The position numbers and the translations under genes were made by a program. A stretch of DNA of 64,000 nucleotides from positions 1-64,000 of the forward strand of contig CAMDEM010000001.1 of NCBI GenBank assembly GCA_945896675.1, written 5' to 3'. Below are positions 61,535 through 64,000 of this stretch, one piece after another. Origin of the DNA: Cyanobium sp. NIES-981. GTDB taxonomy: Bacteria; Cyanobacteriota; Cyanobacteriia; PCC-6307; Cyanobiaceae. How positions within the stretch are numbered: the first letter of the stretch is position 1; each line of letters begins with the position of its first letter. The notes beneath the pieces were generated by a model that saw only the letters and a list, made by a program, of their open reading frames with translations, was not told where the DNA came from and did not search any database.

Positions 61535-63409
61535 CTAATTGGAAGCCCTAAGCCGCAATTGATCGCGGAGGGAATCGACCAGCTGAACCCGCAGCACAAG
61601 GTTTTGGGCGGGTTGGCAGCCATCCGGACATTCGGCAGCTAGATCCATGCCCAGCTCTTCGACATGGACCAAACCCAATTGATCCTGGGGTCGTAACCAG
61701 CGCAGGAAGATCGCTGGCCACTGCCCCTGGCTGTGGTCTTCAAACCACACCTGCTGCCAATGGCGCTGATCTTCCCGGCTGATGGCGATGGCTTGGCGAA
61801 TGCCGATCTCCATCTGGTTGATCAGATCGAGCATGGCATCAGCGCTTAGCGGGTCCAGGCCCTGGCTATGGGCCAGGAGCTGCCGCTGGACCAGTAGGTC
61901 CCCATAGCGGCGAATTGGTGAGGTGGCCTGCACGTAGGCCTGGAGGCCCAGGCTGAAGTGGGCGGCAGGAGTTGTGCTGGTGAGCCCCCGGCCCAGGCAC
62001 TTCTTGATCGCCGCATGGCGCACGGGACCTGGCGGCAGGGCTGAGAGCTCGGCCGGGGATGGCAGGGTCGCCGGGAGTTGGTTGCGATAGGGCAACGCCA
62101 TGGCATGGCGGCTGCCCAGGTCGGCGACCACGGCCCCGGCCAAAATCATCGCCTCGGCCACCAAATTGCGCGATGGGCCTGGCTCTGTGATCTCAAGTTC
62201 GGCGATGCCGCCATTGACCCGAATGCGACCCTCCAGCTGGTCCATCAGCTGGGCACCCTGGCCTTGCCGCCAACGCCGGCGCAGGTCGAGCAATGCATGG
62301 AGCCCGAGTAGGTCAGCCTCCTGGGGTGGGGCCAACTCAATCAACTCATCGGCATCGCGATAGGACAACCGATAGGTGGGCTTAACCCAACTCCGTTGCA
62401 CCCCTGAAGCAGCCACCCCACCTTGAGCATCAAGTTCGACCCAGATGCTCCAAGCCGCATTTCGTTCTCCCGCCCTGAGGCTGAAGGGGCCCGTGGTGAG
62501 TTGGAGGGGGAACATCGGCAGATTGCCCCGGGCGAGGTACAAGCTGCTGCCCCGCCGCCTGGCTTCCAGGTCGAGGGGAGACTCGGGTTCGACCAAGCGT
62601 CCTGGGTCGGCCACATGGATCCAGATTCTCTGGACTCCCGCCTCGGTGAGCTCAAGGGCTAGGCCGTCATCAATATCCCGGGTGTCTTCGTCGTCAATGG
62701 TGACGGAGCGAAGGAGCGTTAAATCGAGCCGGTCCGCATCGCCAGCCCTGGGTTGCCCAGCTGAGGCCAGCAGGCGCTCGGCCTCGGCCTCGAGTTCCGG
62801 GCTGAATCCGTGGTCCCAGGTCGTGCTGCGCAACGACGGCAGTTGGTGGGGATCCCATTGGCCCAGGTCCACCAGCAGATGGCGGATAGCCCCGGGCTCC
62901 GTCTCACACCGGCAGGTTTGCAGGGCCTGGCGCAATGCCGCTGGCAGGGGCTCCTGGCCATCGCCGCTGGCCCAGGCCATCAGCAGCTCCAACTCAGAGC
63001 GGGCTGCCGGAGCCAGGCAGCTGGGATCGATCGGCCGGCGTTGAGCAAGGAACCCGTGCCACTGGTCTTGCAACCGGTCCAGCAAGACCTGTCGGTGGCG
63101 ATCCTTGCGCAATCTCCTGAGGTCATCGCCAGGTCGCGCTTCGATTTGGCCCTGGCGGTTTCGAAACAGCAGTTGGGGTCCCTGCAACCACAGCCAACAG
63201 GCAGCCCGGACGGCAGGTCCATCGCAACCAGCAACCAGCTCAGCCCAGTCGGCTAGGGGTAAGGCACCCCCCATCTCCTGCATCAACACCCAGGCGGCCC
63301 CGAAATCCTTGGGGCGCGGTAAGGCGGACTGAAGGGTCTGGCCATCCAGCGACCATGGGGCCGCCTTGATGCTTGTTGGCGGTGTTGAACCTGCCGGTAG
63401 GCGGCACAA
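61535..63409 (-). CDS. RNase II/VacB-like exoribonuclease, probable extension to 63580
   Basis: An RNB-domain ribonuclease. The metal-binding aspartates are in TIDDEDTRDIDDGLALEL, followed by IHVADPGRLV, the CSD2-like parts, and the catalytic YVQATSPIRRYGDLLVQRQL. From the standard start TTG 63409 it has 624 residues. The frame stays open upstream for 57 more codons (FQPGDLLGTLDGKSPRLAV), an OB-fold-like start, with no ATG/GTG/TTG. CTG 63580 overlaps the rpsR stop as CTGA. The full protein would then be about 681 residues. Confidence 0.88.
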   Translation of the reverse strand: MCRLPAGSTPPTSIKAAPWSLDGQTLQSALPRPKDFGAAWVLMQEMGGALPLADWAELVAGCDGPAVRAACWLWLQGPQLLFRNRQGQIEARPGDDLRRLRKDRHRQVLLDRLQDQWHGFLAQRRPIDPSCLAPAARSELELLMAWASGDGQEPLPAALRQALQTCRCETEPGAIRHLLVDLGQWDPHQLPSLRSTTWDHGFSPELEAEAERLLASAGQPRAGDADRLDLTLLRSVTIDDEDTRDIDDGLALELTEAGVQRIWIHVADPGRLVEPESPLDLEARRRGSSLYLARGNLPMFPLQLTTGPFSLRAGERNAAWSIWVELDAQGGVAASGVQRSWVKPTYRLSYRDADELIELAPPQEADLLGLHALLDLRRRWRQGQGAQLMDQLEGRIRVNGGIAELEITEPGPSRNLVAEAMILAGAVVADLGSRHAMALPYRNQLPATLPSPAELSALPPGPVRHAAIKKCLGRGLTSTTPAAHFSLGLQAYVQATSPIRRYGDLLVQRQLLAHSQGLDPLSADAMLDLINQMEIGIRQAIAISREDQRHWQQVWFEDHSQGQWPAIFLRWLRPQDQLGLVHVEELGMDLAAECPDGCQPAQNLVLRVQLVDSLRDQLRLRASN

Positions 63410-63576
63410 CAGTTCGAGCTCCCGCAGGGGGTGCTGCTGGCGTTTTGCAGCCTCGCCAACAAAAATGGCGGCCTTGCCTCCCGTTAGGGAGACAAGAACC
63501 GCCAGACGTGGTGATTTCCCATCGAGCGTGCCGAGGAGATCGCCAGGTTGGAAAGCAGATGAGCCCAGCGCTCTGC

Positions 63577-63798
63577 TCAGCCTTCGGGATTGACGAAGGG
63601 GAGAAGGGCGACAATCCGGGCCCGCTTCACCGCATTGGTGAGGTCGCGCTGCTGCTTGGCAGTCAGGCTCGTCATGCGACGGGGAAGGATCTTGCCGCGC
63701 TCGGTGATGAATTTTTTAAGGAGATCAACGTCCTTGTAGTCGATCGGATCGCCAGGCTTGATCGGGGAAAGACGCTTTTTGAAGAAGGAACTGGACAT
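63577..63798 (-). CDS. rpsR: 30S ribosomal protein S18
   Basis: A 73-residue S18 with [20 protein letters not shown] and the RNA-binding [20 protein letters not shown]. It lies after rpmG, the usual cyanobacterial and plastid order, separated by 85 bases that include a small hairpin (CTGCTGggCAGCAG). Confidence 0.97.
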   Translation of the reverse strand: MSSSFFKKRLSPIKPGDPIDYKDVDLLKKFITERGKILPRRMTSLTAKQQRDLTNAVKRARIVALLPFVNPEG

Positions 63799-63883
63799 GC
63801 GGAACGGGCTTTAGCGAGCTAAGGATTGGAAGAGGGGAAGGGGCTGCTGGGCAGCAGAACGACGCATATAGCGCCGCAAGGAA

Positions 63884-64000
63884 TCACTTGATTTCCTTGT
63901 GGGCGGTCGACTTATTGCAATGCGTGCAGAACTTCTTCAGCTCAAGCCGTTCCGTGGTGTTCCGGCGGTTTTTTTCCGTGGTGTAACGAGACACACCAGG
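63884..64000 (-). CDS. rpmG: 50S ribosomal protein L33, 5' end beyond window
   Basis: The last 38 codons are present ([20 protein letters not shown], then [17 protein letters not shown]). The CTHCNK pair of cysteines marks the zinc-ribbon form on one side. The start lies past the right edge. It is upstream of rpsR on the same strand. Confidence 0.93.
   Translation of the reverse strand, partial: PGVSRYTTEKNRRNTTERLELKKFCTHCNKSTAHKEIK

Overview
The window is a compact, GC-rich stretch of a picocyanobacterial chromosome, most like Synechococcus or Cyanobium. The evidence is phycocyanobilin:ferredoxin oxidoreductase (pcyA), geranylgeranyl reductase (chlP), ferredoxin-sulfite reductase (sir), SipA, PxcA/CemA, a Psb32-like TPM protein, CcsA, a CCB-type cytochrome assembly factor and a type II FBP/SBPase. 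Every gene reads as chromosomal housekeeping or conserved picocyanobacterial content. I see no IS element, prophage, integrase, CRISPR array, rRNA or plasmid gene. No gap between genes exceeds about 210 bases.

Layout. 1-2.1 kb: partial tadA, a group II PLP decarboxylase and a small membrane protein. 2.0-6.8 kb (minus): bioY, lspA, an FHA-domain penicillin-binding protein and a DUF697 GTPase, tightly overlapped. 6.9-13.3 kb: sipA, a pair of M16 peptidases (one active-type, one degenerate), then pcyA followed by a devBCA-type exporter. 13.4-20.0 kb: a 51-residue basic protein, a GT2 glycosyltransferase, rpsB-tsf, a large hypothetical protein and recG. 20.0-30.8 kb: an M15 dipeptidase, sir, glyS, an AT-richer fatty acid desaturase, chlP, a VanY-like peptidase and a U32 protein. 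30.9-36.6 kb: typA, a DUF309 protein, lptA-lptB-lptFG and ccsA. 36.7-43.6 kb: a carbon metabolism block (rpe, glpX, hemA, glgC, gnd, pgl). 43.6-50.5 kb: a CIA30 protein, a hypothetical protein, ilvD, a divergent upp-like gene, a pentapeptide protein, cobW, a gene broken by one TGA, and purS-purQ. 50.5-64.0 kb: a 2-Cys peroxiredoxin, tRNA-Met, an M23 peptidase, trmL, cobU/P, pxcA, psb32, a CCB protein, lptC, metG, an FAD oxidoreductase, an RNase II-like gene, rpsR and partial rpmG.

The genes fall into a few functional themes: envelope building (PBP, LspA, LptA/B/F/C, M15 and M23 peptidases, DevBCA), photosynthetic assembly and pigments (PcyA, ChlP, HemA, Psb32, CCB, CcsA, PxcA, SipA), Calvin cycle/pentose phosphate/glycogen carbon flow, and translation (rpsB, tsf, rpsR, rpmG, glyS, metG, typA, trmL).

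The most interesting unexplained signals are four. The rpsB leader has two perfect helices arranged as an H-type pseudoknot just before the start codon. Two genes (the desaturase and the RNase II-like gene) have coding-looking N-termini with no ATG/GTG/TTG, each with a CTG candidate. A small secreted protein gene carries a single in-frame TGA. The uracil phosphoribosyltransferase homologue has lost its PRPP and uracil-site signatures. Functions come from reading the sequences by eye; no database search was run.
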